Assembly: GCA_023630585.1 (NCBI GenBank)
Contig: CM042542.1
Coordinates: forward strand, 28,292,632-28,356,631
Reading direction: 5' to 3'
DNA: 64,000 nt
Source: Cranoglanis bouderius
Lineage: Eukaryota > Chordata > Actinopteri > Siluriformes > Cranoglanididae
How positions within the stretch are numbered: position 1 is the stretch's first letter; each line of letters begins with the position of its first letter. This document shows positions 25,103 through 35,890 of this stretch, one piece after another. The notes beneath the pieces are model-generated. The model was not told where the DNA came from. It did no database searches and worked only from the letters and a program-made list of their open reading frames with translations. The position numbers and the translations under genes are program-made.

Positions 25103-25568
25103 CTGGAAGAGAAATGATGAAATATCAGAAGTCTGATCTCAAACACACAAACACAGCCATAATCCAGCTAAAGTTGATGATGTAACAGAAATGTGAGTGT
25201 GTTTCTCTCACACACAGAAATCAGAGGACAGGACGCCACATCAGCACATTTACAGGAGCAGTGACTCTTTCTGCATTTTATTACAGAAAATAAAGAATTA
25301 TACAACTCTACACTACCAGTTAATAACATGCAGGGCGGCTCGTATCAGTGCACTAGCAGGGCTAATAATAATAATAATAATAAAAAAATTTAAAAAATAT
25401 TTGCAGTTAATAAATGTTTTAAAGAGGATTGTTTTGGATTTTTTTGTGATGAAAAATCACAGGGGAATACAGGGCAGTGTACAAGAATGACAGAAATGTG
25501 ACCACAGTTAGACAGGAAACAACTACATGTAGAAACAAACACACACACACAGACATTCTCCTGTTTGG

Positions 25569-25646
25569 AAGGGAGGGAGGGAGGGAGAGGGAGGGAGGGA
25601 GGGAGGGAGAGGGAGGGAGGGAGGGAGGGAGAGGGAGGGAGGGAGG

Positions 25647-25687
<41 letters not shown>
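25569..25687. repeat. (GGGA)n / (GA)n microsatellite
   Basis: GGGA-rich repeats pass into a pure GA run that ends at the poly-A end (read as T) of the LINE that follows. The frames translated through it are low-complexity artefacts. Confidence 0.95.
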
Positions 25688-25689
<2 letters not shown>

Positions 25690-25794
25690 TTTTTTTTTTT
25701 GAGATTTCAATACCTCTTTATTTATTCAAATTATGTAAAACACAAAATCTCTGTACTCAAACCAGAGATAGATTTAAAAAAGAGAAATAAAGAT

Positions 25795-28700
25795 TTAAAT
25801 CAGCACAGTCCCAAAAAAAAGAACATTCTCTACAACCGAACATAAAACGTTTTTAAAACACCATATATTTGTGAACTCCTCTACATTATTTGTAGTTCTA
25901 TAAAAATCAAAATCAACTTTTAGTCTGGCTTTCATCATTCTAACAAAAACAGTGTTTACATCAAAATCTAAGGAGTTTTCTATTTTATTTCTTCTGCTGA
26001 GGTATATAGCCATTTTTGCTTGACCTAATACAAAATTAAATAGCTGACATTTCACTCTGCATTTCTGACTGTATCTAAAACCAAGAATAAACACCTGCTT
26101 GGAAAATTTTTCTCCAAACATCATAAACATTTGTTGTAACAGCTGAAAAAAAGAACGTAGTCTGTCACACTCCAAAAAGCAGTGATACACTGTTTCTCTC
26201 TGCAAACAAAAAGGACAATTATCACTTACATTGGGATTAATAACAGAAATGAAAGCATTAACAGCCACAATACCATGTAGGATTCTCCACTGCAAATCTC
26301 CAACCCTTTTTGTCAACGGTGGTTTGTATAAAGCTCTCCACTCAGGTCTGACCTCAGTATCAAGCCCTAGATGAGCTCTCCAAGGAGTGTCAGCCTTACC
26401 ATTTAATTTACCTTTGTTTAGAATTTTAACAAACAGTTTATACATGATTTTTCCTCCCATGACATCCAACCTGTTTGTGAGAGTCTCTCTGGACTCTAAC
26501 AGTTGACCAGTGCATTCTCTAAAATCAGGAAAGATAGTCAATTTAGGAAAAGAATCATCAATACTTGGTCGACGGCGTCCGTTACAGTAATCATTTAACA
26601 AAGAGAGTTCAGTCTTTGTGAGTTCACTCTTCCAAGTGTTGAGCAGTCGACTTATGACCCTGGTAGATCTAACTCCTACCTGAGAGGCTAGACTTGCAGT
26701 GTCGGTCAATTTAGGTCCACATCGATCCACCACCTGTCCCAGTGTGACGATCCCAGCCGAACAGAATGACTGCATCACAGAGGGTCCTGCTATATGCTCT
26801 ACATTGAAGCGGGTCCCATGCACTACTGGCTCTTTCAACAGCCCTGATAGGGACTCACAGCTTGTTGCTCTTTGTTTATGGAACATCCCCCACACATTGA
26901 ACAGTCCTTGGTAGAACTTTGGGAGATTGTACAGTTTATGAGCACTCAAGTCCATCAGAAACAAAGGCTCAAAAAGACCCAAATTTCGTCCTCGGGTCAG
27001 TATGGTTCGGGCTAAGGGTCTCCAGACAAGGTCTATGGGCCCAACCAGGAGTCTCTGAATGAACTGGAGTCAGAAAGTAGCACCCCTGCTGGCGAGATGA
27101 ATGAGACCCTGCCCTCCTTCCTCTTTTGGTAAGAACAGTACGCTCTGTGGGATCCAATGCAGACGGTCCCAGAAAAAGTCCACCAACACCGCCAGTATCC
27201 TGCCCAGCAGTTGTGCAGGTGGGTCTACACATGATAAGCGGTGCCACAGCATAGATGACACCAAGTTGTTGATCACTAGTGTACGACCCCTAAAAGACGT
27301 GTGGTAAGATCCATTTCCAATTCTTAAGACGTCCTTCAACTTTTTCTAAAACATTGTCCCAGTTTTTACACACAAAAGTATCATTACCAAGATACACACC
27401 AAGATATTTGAAACCACCCTTGTTCCAAATTAACCCGGCAGGTAAAACGAGTTTCTTGCTTAACTCATCACTAATTGTTACTGCTTCACTTTTTCCCCAG
27501 TTAGTCTTAGCAGAGGACAATAAACCAAAGTCATTAATATTTTCTACAAGGGTGTCAATATCTTCCTGTTTCTTGACAATGACAACAACATCGTCGGCAT
27601 AAGCAGATAGTTTAAAAACTCTCACATCCAGGAAGGCGTACACCCGAAAGAGACTGTCTTAATTTATGTAGGAGAGGCTCTATGGCCAGGGAGTACAACA
27701 TGCCAGATAATGAGCAGCCTTGTCTGACTCCCCTCTGAACCTTAAAGGGAGCACTTAAACCACCGTTGATCTTTAAAATACTCTCAATGTCACTGTACAG
27801 GACTCGGATCATTTTTATAAAACCAGAGCTGAACCCAAAAGCTTCTAGTGTTTGCCACAAATACTGATGTTCAACTCTGTCAAAAGCCTTTTCTTGATCT
27901 ATAGAAATCAGACAAATTTCACAGCCTAATGAATTGGAGAGGTCCAAAACATCACAAATTAAGATAATGTTGTCAGATATCAACCTATTGGGTATACAGT
28001 AAGTCTGGTCAACATGAATGGAATGCTCCATCACTTTTCTCAGCCTCATGGCCAACACCTTTGACAAAAGTTTGTAATCAGTGCAGAGCAGAGCCACTGG
28101 CCGCCAGTTTTTGATCTCTTGTAAATCTCCCTTTTTAGGGAGAAGAGTGAGGGTTGCTCTCCTGCAGCTCAATGGTAAGAGTCCTTTGCTCAAACTGTTT
28201 CTGAGAACAAGCAGCAGATCTTTCCCAATTTCAGGCCAGAAAGCTTTATAAAAGTCCACTGGAAGACCATCAATGCCTGGAGCTTTGCCACTCTCTAGGC
28301 TCTGTAATGCAGATTGTAGCTCATCAGCAGAGATTTGTGTTTCCATCTCTGCATTAGCCTCTTCGGAAACCTTGGGTAAGTCCTCATAGAAGGCCTGTGC
28401 CACTTCTGGTCTCTCTTGGAACTCCTTCTTGAAGAGCTTCTCGTAGAAAGCGACTGCACATTTGCGGATCTCCTCAGACTCCTGCAGGGGTTGCCCGGTG
28501 CTGGACCGCAGAGAGTGCATAAGTCTCCTTTGTCCATTCCTGCGTTCAAGGCCGAAAAAAAAGTGAGAGGGTGCATCCATTTTTGCGATATTTTGATAAC
28601 GAGAGCGGACCAGAGCTCCTTGAGCAGAAAAACCCAGCAGGTTAGATAGAGCTGACTTTTTTCTTTTGAGAACTTTAAAATGTTCTCTGTCTCTTGTGGA

Positions 28701-29690
28701 GTCTGCTAAATCTTGCAGCTTCATTATTTCACTCTCCAAAGCTTTCATAGATCTAGTCATGTCTCTTGTGACATTGAGAGTATACTGTAGGCACAGCTGT
28801 TTGATCTTGCTCTTCCCTATATCCCACCACTGTTGTAAAGAAGTATATTCAGATTTTGTCTTTGTATAACCATCCCAGAAATATCTGAAAGCTTCTTTAA
28901 AAACATTATCAGAAAGCAGGGTTGCATTAAAATGCCAGTAGGCACTATTGCATTTCACATCTTTAACAAAGATAGAAACTTGTACAAGGGAATGATCTGA
29001 AACACCAACTGGGTGTATTAAGCAACTTTTAAGTACGTTACTCTGATGTTTGAAGCAGTAGAATCTGTCAAGCCTAGCCAAAGATAAAGAATTGTCTTTT
29101 ATATGAGTCCAGGTATATTGACGTTGAGTAGAGTGAAAAAGCCTCCAAACATCACATAGATCATTCGCCTCAATTAGTTTCACAAGACATTTCTTGCTGG
29201 CTCCATGAGGTTCTGGGTGATTTCTATCTAAAGTTGCATTAGCAGTGCAATTAAAATCACCACCCAGAAACATGTATCCATCATCACTGCAGTTACTGAT
29301 TACAGTGTTTAGAGTGTTTAAAAAGACCACCCTTTCTGTGCCTACAGTTGGAGCGTATACATTAATGAAAGTCATTTTCACATTTTCAAATATAGCTTGT
29401 ATTTATAATAAGCGACCCTCAATAATTTCCTCAGGAACACAAGAAATGGGTAAAAAATCTCTAGAAAACAAAATACTAACTCCACCACTGTTACTGCTCT
29501 TATGACTGAGATAAATTTCCCCATCCCACTCCTTCTTCCATGCAGTTTCATTATCAGCTGTACTGTGTGTTTCTTGTAAACATATAACATTTAATTTCTT
29601 AGCTTTAAACAAACTGAAAAGGGAAGCTCTCTTCCCATCCTCTCTGGCACCATTAATGTTTAATGAACCCAGCTTTATGTCACACATATT
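25795..29690 (-). pseudogene. LINE ORF2, endonuclease and reverse transcriptase
   Basis: The endonuclease begins with LGSLNINGA, followed by LQETHS, NVYAPTVG, GGDFNCTAN and GVSDHSLV, all motifs of apurinic-type endonucleases. Reverse transcriptase motifs include APGIDGLPVDFY, NWRPVALLCTDYK, DQEKAFDRVEHQYLW, GVRQGCSLSGML and an intact YADD box in AYADDVVVIV. The reading frame is broken near 29400, 27630, 27310 and 27000. A long C-terminal part (26982-25795) has a Cys/His cluster (CPFCLQRETVYHCFLEC). The order and motifs place it in the L1/Tx1 group. The breaks make this copy inactive. Confidence 0.85.
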
Positions 29691-29760
29691 AAATGTAAAG
29701 CTGCAATTAAACAAAACAGAGATGTTAAGACCAAAAAAGAATAAGAAAAGGGGGAGACAC

Positions 29761-31022
29761 TTAACCATCATTTGCTATTTGCTCTTTAAGTTTTGGCACC
29801 AATTTTCTGAGACGATAGATTTCTTTTTCAGTAAAGGTCGGTTGGCCGGTATGTTCTGTGTTTTTCATAAACATTCTAACTGAGTCAATGAACAGCTTTA
29901 AATCTGGAAAGTAATCATCAACTCTAACTGATCTGGTGCCTTTTGTCCTTTGTAAAAAAGATTGGATTTTGGTGAAAGGGTAAACACTCTCCACATCCAT
30001 CTGTGTGTCTCCACTTTCATCACTTTCACTCTCCTGTGTGTTTATCAAACTGTCCTCTGACTGAGATGGACAGATCATTGGATTTGTTCTTGACACTTTT
30101 GTAACTTGTTCGGTATTTGATTTGTTTTGTGGTTTTTTCCTCTTGGTTGACGATGTGGACAGATCAGCGTCCATTAAAACCTCTTCCTCGTTAACCAACA
30201 CTGACTCCGCTACTCTTGTCGCAGTGTAACCAACATTTAAGTCCGTTTTTAAGTCATCTTGTGCTTTTTGATCACTCGCTAAGTTTTTTTTTTTTTTTTT
30301 ACCTCAATCTCCTGATCGCTATCATCTCGGTTTTCCTCCTGTGAAACCTGCAGGCTTCCCTGCGGTTCGTCCGGTAAAGCGGCTCCGCCTTCAGCTCCAC
30401 CGGGCGCCGGTTCCGCTGCGTTAGCAGCCGGCCGGTTCTCACCTACTCTCTCCGGGCACGAGCGAATCACATGCCCTACAGTTCCGCACCCAAAACACTT
30501 CATCGTTTCCGATGTTGCGTGCACAGTATAATCAAAATCATCAACTTTAAATTTTAACACTAAGTTCAATTCTTCGTCACTCTTTTTCAGAATCATTTGA
30601 ACTTGTCTCCTAAAAGACATACCGTGTTTAAGGTGAGGAGACTTACAGCTGATGGGAATCATCTTTATCGGGGACACTAATTTTCCGTGTCTCGCCAGTT
30701 CTTTTTCCAGGAGCTCATTTTTTAGAAACGGGGGTATATTCAAAATAATGACCTTTTTATCAGGGCTTACTAAGGACAACACTGATGTGTAGGTACCTTG
30801 GATCACTACTCCACTCACAAGTAGCTGATTTACTTTCTCCAGACTGTCTAGAAACATCACGACGGCACTATTCATTCTAGAAGCCGATTTAATACTCTCA
30901 TATCCAACAAGCTCACCTACCGCTAGACTACAATCTTCAACCGAACACCCGGCAGGTGCAGACAGTTTAATTGCGTGTCGGCGTGTTAGTTTGTTCATGT
31001 TAAACTGTTCCCCAGCAGCCAT
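29761..31022 (-). pseudogene. LINE ORF1, nucleic-acid-binding protein
   Basis: ORF1 proteins of Tx1-like LINEs coat the element RNA. The frame from MAAGEQFN at 31022 has an RRM-like middle part (around KKVIILNIPPFL) and a CCHC zinc knuckle CFGCGTVGHVIRSCP, followed by an acidic Ser/Glu-rich tail. It is interrupted at a homopolymer of about 16 A (plus strand 30286-30301), where the frame shifts. The tail then continues at 30201-29761 with a basic KRKKPQNK motif. A slippage or sequencing error in the homopolymer could explain the break. Translation probably starts at 31022 rather than at the upstream Met. Confidence 0.75.
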
Positions 31023-31230
31023 GCTGACCAGCCTCGCCCACAGTCCCGCCTTCACACAACAAACAAACAAATCCCACCAAACACTGTTTCTGTAAACACC
31101 TCCACACACAGTAACACAGAAACAAGAATTTTAGAAAGAAGAATCAGAAAACTCGCAAGCTTCACCACGCTCACAGCAGCACTCACCACACCCACTCCCA
31201 GCATGCACTCACCACACCCACTCCCAGCAT

Positions 31231-31232
31231 GC

Positions 31233-31298
<66 letters not shown>

Positions 31299-31347
31299 GG
31301 AGAGAGAGAGAGGGATAGGGAGAGGGAGAGAGAGTGAGAGAGAGAGG

Positions 31348-31388
<41 letters not shown>

Positions 31389-31547
31389 TGAGACAGGCAG
31401 AGAGAGAGGGAGAGAGATGGGGAGAGAGGGAGAGAGAGAGTGAGAGGGAGAGAGAGGGAGAGAGAGGGAGAGAGAGAGGGAGAGAGATGGGGAGAGAGGG
31501 AGAGAGAGAGTGAGAGGGAGAGAGAGGGAGAGGGAGAGAGAGAGTGA

Positions 31548-31585
<38 letters not shown>
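31231..31585. repeat. (GA)n-rich microsatellite
   Basis: A 355-base GA-rich run with GGGA and GATA interruptions. It forms the upstream flank of the Tx1-type LINE, whose other end abuts the same kind of repeat. Confidence 0.95.
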
Positions 31586-31587
<2 letters not shown>

Positions 31588-31869
31588 ATTAGGTATGATT
31601 ATTGTCCTGTAATGGTTAAGGACAATATACTTTGCGTATGTGAAAGCAGGTACTTTGGCAAGATTAGCTTATGACAGGATAACTGAAAGGGAGAGCCAGA
31701 AGGTAACACAGACATGAGGGCTCCCTGGGACAAGGCGGCCAGCCACTCCACCATCAACAAACCTTGGTGGACGCCTGAAAGTGGGGGGGTGACAGCATGC
31801 AGACATCCCAGTTCACCACAACACACTCTGCCCATGAGATCTCTAGATCTGCTCCTTTACCTAAGGAAA

Positions 31870-33213
31870 AAAAAAAACTATTCACAAAAAGCTTGACTAA
31901 ACAAATATATTTTCAGCCTGGACTTAAACACTGAGACTGTGTCTGAGTCCCGAACACTAATTGGAAGGCTGTTCCATAACTGTGGGGCTTTGTAAGTGAA
32001 AGCTCTTCCCCCTGCTGTAGCCTACACTATTCGAGGTACCGACAAATAGCCTGCACCTTTGGGTCGAAGTAGGCGTGGCGGATCATAAAAGACCAAAAGT
32101 TCGCTTAGGTACTGTGGTGCGAAGCCATTTAGCGCTTTATAAGTCAATAGTAGTATTTTATAATCAATGTGAAATTTCACTGGGAGCCAGTGCAGTGTGG
32201 ATAAGATAGGGGTGATGTGGTCATATCTTCTGGTTCTAGTAAGGACCCTTGCAGCTGCATTCTGGACTAACTGGAGTTTGTTTATGCTCCTACTGGAACA
32301 TCCAGACAGTAAGGCATTACAATAATCCAACCTAGAGGTGTAGAAAGCATGGACTAATTTTTCTACATCATGTAGTGACAATATATTTCTTATCTTAGCA
32401 ATATTTCTGAGGTGAAAGAAGGCTACCCTAGTAATATTATCTAAATGAGCTTCAAATGAAAAACTGGAGTCAATAATCACACCAAGGTCTTTTACTGCTG
32501 CACATGATGAAACAGAAAGGCCATCCAGAGTTACTATGGAATCAGAAAACTTACTTCTAGCTGCATGTGGTCCTAGTATAAGTACTTCTGTCTTGTCAGA
32601 ATTTAGTAAGAGGAAGTTAATAAACATCCACCGTCTAATGTCCTTTACACATTCCTCGACTTTATTAAACTGGTGTCTGTCATCTGGCTCCGCTGAAACA
32701 TACAACTGTGTGTCATCAGCATAACAGTGGAAGCTAATTCCATGTTTATGAATAATTTGACCCAGAGGTAGCATATATAAATAAAAAAGCAGTGGGCCTA
32801 AAACAGAACCTTGCAGAACAACAAACTTTACCTCAGTATGCATAGAGAATTCACCATTTACATCTACGAACTGATAACGATCAGTCAAATAAGACCTGAG
32901 CCAGGAGGTCAAGCAACACAAGCATGGAGACACAACCCTGATCAGAGGCCATCAGTAGGTCATTTACCACTTTAACCAGCGCTGTCTCTGTGCTATGATG
33001 AGGCCTAAATCCTGACTGATACATTTCATGAATGTTATTCCTATTAAGGCACGAGCATAGTTGCTTTGCTACAACCTTTTCTAAGATCTTGGAGATAAAG
33101 GGGAGATTTGATATCGGCCTGCAGCTGGACAATTGAGAGGGGTTGAGGTCAGGTTTTTTAATCAGGGGTTTGATAACTGCTAATTTAAATGATTTAGGTA
33201 CTAGCCAGTTCTA
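31870..33213 (-). pseudogene. L2-type LINE reverse transcriptase fragment
   Basis: The frame 33132-32881 starts with SSCRPISNLPFISKILEKVV and FRPHHSTETALVKV. A small deletion removes the conserved AAFDTIDH motif. The frame 32933-32022 then carries QGSVLGPLLF, the active-site box CYADDTQLYVS, and the C-terminal ARVLTRTRRYDHITPIL...LHWLPV and TYKALNG segments typical of L2/CR1-related LINEs. The 5' part, including the endonuclease, is missing, as is usual for 5'-truncated insertions. The 3' end is set approximately. Confidence 0.85.
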
Positions 33214-34043
33214 AGGGAAGAGTTGATTATTTTTAGAAGGGGTTTGATCGTGGGGACCCCTGACTAGAAGGTTACACGTGGGGACACCAATTTCTAAGTA
33301 CAATAAAGCCATACTACAGTCAGAAGTGTCTGGGGGAATTTTTGAAGCCCAAAAATGTGCTTTATTATAAGAAATTGTTCATTTTAGAAAACTCAATTTT
33401 TAACAGGTTTTTCTATTCTGATGGGGACATCCCTGTTATGTCTTACCACAAACCACCAGCGAGTGGCGCTGTAATGAATTATCTGTAGATTTTCTATTTT
33501 TTTATACAATAAAGATTAAAGTTTAGATAATAACTAAAGACATGTTTAAAGGGAAGAATTCACTCTGTATTTATATTTTATTTTGCATTTCACCTATTTC
33601 CCATCAACTCTTGTATTTGAATAGACCATTTCTATGGATGTAAAAAGCGACATCAGCCTTACCTCACGTCCTGTTTAACATTTATTTTTTTCCTCAATTC
33701 TGATAATCTGAAAAGGTCCACATTTGATAAATAAGACAGTTATGTTGCATGACAAGCAGAAAATGTTCATGGGGCATTGACACCACGGGTATCATTGACT
33801 TATATTGTAGTAGATTTATAAAATTGTGGCAGTAATGTGATTAAGGTTAAAATGATCAGGAATGTGTTTCAGAGATACCAGGTGAACTAAAACTGGTCAT
33901 CTAAACTGTGTTTAATTACAGTATTCCTCAGGGCATGTTTGGTGTCATTTGTATCCATATTTCATGGTGAACGATGTGGTGATATCATAAATATCATATA
34001 GTTTAGGAAATAACATTTACAATATATGTTGTAATATGTGCTC

Positions 34044-34123
<80 letters not shown>

Positions 34124-34334
34124 CACCCACTGGTTTGCATGAACTCATTCTCGGGAACTTAATTAACATACAGTTCCTTAAAGTGAGAGAACCCTGCCAT
34201 GAAACACCATGGGGTCCACCCTGCCCTAAAACACATTGTTTTATCTCCATTTGGTATCCTGGTCACTATACATGTCAAAGAGGGTCAAGGGTATAAGAGG
34301 ATCTGCTTGGTAGAGAGAAAAGGGGGAGCTTATA
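33214..34334. other. Noncoding flank of the Polinton, with (AC)n
   Basis: No gene. An (AC)n run covers 34047-34121. Just before the element the sequence has TATAAGAGG (34291-34299) and ends GGGGGAGCTTATA. Together with the right flank this may be part of an old LTR-like promoter region, but that is a weak inference. Confidence 0.4.
34329..34334. repeat. Left target-site duplication CTTATA
   Basis: Identical to 50740-50745. It directly abuts the first base of the left terminal repeat. Confidence 0.9.
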
Positions 34335-34499
34335 AGTAGTTATATCATATACTTTATGTCAAAAATTGATTTATGACCCCCTGACGTTTGTATAATTTAT
34401 GGACTCGTGAAGGCCCCATGAACATGTGTAATTTATGGCTGTACATTTATGTTTATTTTTTCCTGTCCTCTGTCTGTCTGTGAGGAGTTGCATTTCCCA

Positions 34500-34554
<55 letters not shown>

Positions 34555-34934
34555 ATGAGTTTTACAACCGGTGTGTGTTGTGGTCAGAGAAAACCGCTGT
34601 TAAAAACCCCCAACGCGGTCTGTATGTCGTAGGTTTATGTGCGAGCCGTACGTGTGTGTTGAAACAGGGCTTGTTAAATAGGATACTTAAATACTTATTG
34701 TTATAACGCAGAAGACGTACTGCAAAAAAAAATCTCACACGATGTCTGCCCCACAAACACCTAAAACCGGCACGAGTTCGGCGTCTGCCTCAACACCTAG
34801 AATGGGCATTGAACTGAGTGAGAACATAACTTATGCGCCACGGAAAAAACAAAACGTTAGTTTAACAAACCTTCGTCATAATGATGTGAATAGTGTAAAG
34901 ACGTTATTGTTTCGTACGGAGCAGGATGTTACCA
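34335..34934 (+). repeat. Left terminal inverted repeat of the Polinton
   Basis: Bases 34335-34590 match 50739-50480 in inverted orientation with few changes, including the TTTATGACCCCCTGACGTTTGTATAATTTATGG-like region and a (TG)n run. Bases 34738-34934, which include the first codons of the leftmost gene, match 49535-49343 inverted. The two matching blocks are separated by about 150 bases on the left but by about 950 on the right, so the right arm has been expanded or the left arm reduced. Confidence 0.85.
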
Positions 34935-35326
34935 TGTCCGAAGATCGGTTCTTAAGCCCGCCCCCGCATCAGAAGGAGTTGTGTCTGGGGTGTGAAGTGG
35001 ATCATCCGAGCCAACTTAGACATTCCTGTCTGTTCGAGCCTGACGCCTATTTTTTCGACGGCAACTTTGAGGAACTGTCACGGGATCTGATTAAACCGGG
35101 GCTTAAACATATCATAGCCCAAGCATTGAGCAGATGTGGTTTTAGGCGACATCCCGAGAGAATTCAAGGTACTGTTGATGGTATTTTACACGAATTGCGG
35201 GAGGAAATTTACATCGTGGAGAAGCTTCGTGAAGTCCGCGAGAAAATTGTGGACGGCATCAATGAGGAAGTTGTATACGACGCTGTGGATTGTTGGAAAT
35301 CAACCCCACATACAACGCGTGTGTGA
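34742..35326 (+). CDS. Polinton protein with CxxC...H...HxC cluster, unknown role
   Basis: First gene of the element, 194 residues. Its start and first ~60 codons lie inside the terminal repeat. The N-terminus is Ser/Thr/Pro-rich. A compact cluster C81-x2-C84-x3-H88-x5-H94-x-C96 (CLGCEVDHPSQLRHSC) looks able to bind zinc. The C-terminal half (about 105-185) is predicted helical and charged, with several Glu/Arg-rich segments. I do not recognise the family with certainty. Adintoviruses often carry small lineage-specific regulatory proteins with CxxC motifs at this end, so a host-interaction or early regulatory role is possible. No LxCxE motif is present. It is followed nine bases later by the next gene. 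Confidence 0.7.
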   Translation: MSAPQTPKTGTSSASASTPRMGIELSENITYAPRKKQNVSLTNLRHNDVNSVKTLLFRTEQDVTMSEDRFLSPPPHQKELCLGCEVDHPSQLRHSCLFEPDAYFFDGNFEELSRDLIKPGLKHIIAQALSRCGFRRHPERIQGTVDGILHELREEIYIVEKLREVREKIVDGINEEVVYDAVDCWKSTPHTTRV

Positions 35327-35335
35327 TACTGAAAA

Positions 35336-35809
35336 ATGGGGAACACGTGGTGCATACCAAGTCTGACAAAATATCTATTTGAACGACGTATTAGATGTGT
35401 GATTATCAACTTGTTGTATAAGATCATTAATGATGATGTTGATGTACCTATTGTTGTTGTAAACGATCGTATCGTTGACCCAAAACGTTTGACAAAACTC
35501 AAGAGACAAATATGTGATGTGAGAGGTATGTCGAATGTATGGCCAGATATGATGCATATGGGTATTAATGTGGGCGAGTCAGTTTGTACAACTGTCAGAA
35601 AAATACTAGACCTGATGACTGAATGTGGCAGCAGTATTAGAATTGCTGACATAATGTGCATGTGTGCTTATGTGACTGATTTATGTATAATATTATCAAG
35701 AAAAGAAGAGAACGATGTTTGTGAAATCGTCGAAACATTTGTTGATTACATTGTCGAGAAAAATTGTGTAGTATGTATAAAATTTCTACAGCACCTCGAT
35801 GCTATATGA
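35336..35809 (+). CDS. Small helical Polinton protein, possibly Bcl-2-like
   Basis: 157 residues, almost entirely alpha-helical in character, with many Ile/Val/Cys. It is followed by a polyadenylation signal in GAAAATAAAATC near 35827. Two regions fit the layout of Bcl-2 family proteins: a BH1-like stretch around LMTECGSSIRIADIMCMCA (about 98-116; family theme G-x-NWGRI-x-x-FF-x-F), and a C-terminal helix pair around 128-157 ending CIKFLQHLDAI, which resembles the BH2 end (W-x-x-F). The BH1 NWGR core is not conserved, and the similarity is only at the level of pattern. If correct, it would be a viral apoptosis inhibitor acting at mitochondria or the ER. Otherwise it is an orphan. Remnants of its 3' end occur inverted at 48362-48500 and again near 54879. 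Confidence 0.6.
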   Translation: MGNTWCIPSLTKYLFERRIRCVIINLLYKIINDDVDVPIVVVNDRIVDPKRLTKLKRQICDVRGMSNVWPDMMHMGINVGESVCTTVRKILDLMTECGSSIRIADIMCMCAYVTDLCIILSRKEENDVCEIVETFVDYIVEKNCVVCIKFLQHLDAI

Positions 35810-35890
35810 TGTTGATTTCTTTCATCGAAAATAAAATCTCAAACAATTAAAACACATGTGTTATTCTTTTGTGGAGTCTGAACCGTCAAC

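Larger units (their letters stand above)
25688..31230 (-). mobile_element. Nearly full-length Tx1-type LINE inserted in a GA/TC microsatellite
   Basis: On the minus strand the order is a 5' region near 31230, ORF1 (31022-29761), ORF2 (about 29690-25795) and an A-run at 25688-25698. Pure GA repeats flank both ends (25651-25687 and 31231-31585). The start contains two tandem copies of a block with GCATGCTGGGAGTGGGTGTGG (31225-31165). ORF2 has both an AP-type endonuclease and a reverse transcriptase. The coding frames are broken only a few times, so the element is fairly young. Confidence 0.85.

Noticed and set aside
34036..34296. Open frames with long Thr-His or Cys-Val repeats
   Set aside because: They are translations of AC/TG microsatellites on both strands and have no other content. 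The same applies to frames at 23657, 24857, 31209, 48560, 49212, 51337 and 54365.
34742..35326. LxCxE retinoblastoma-binding motif in the first Polinton gene
   Set aside because: The sequence around the Cys cluster reads LCLGCE, which does not have the required L-x-C-x-E spacing.
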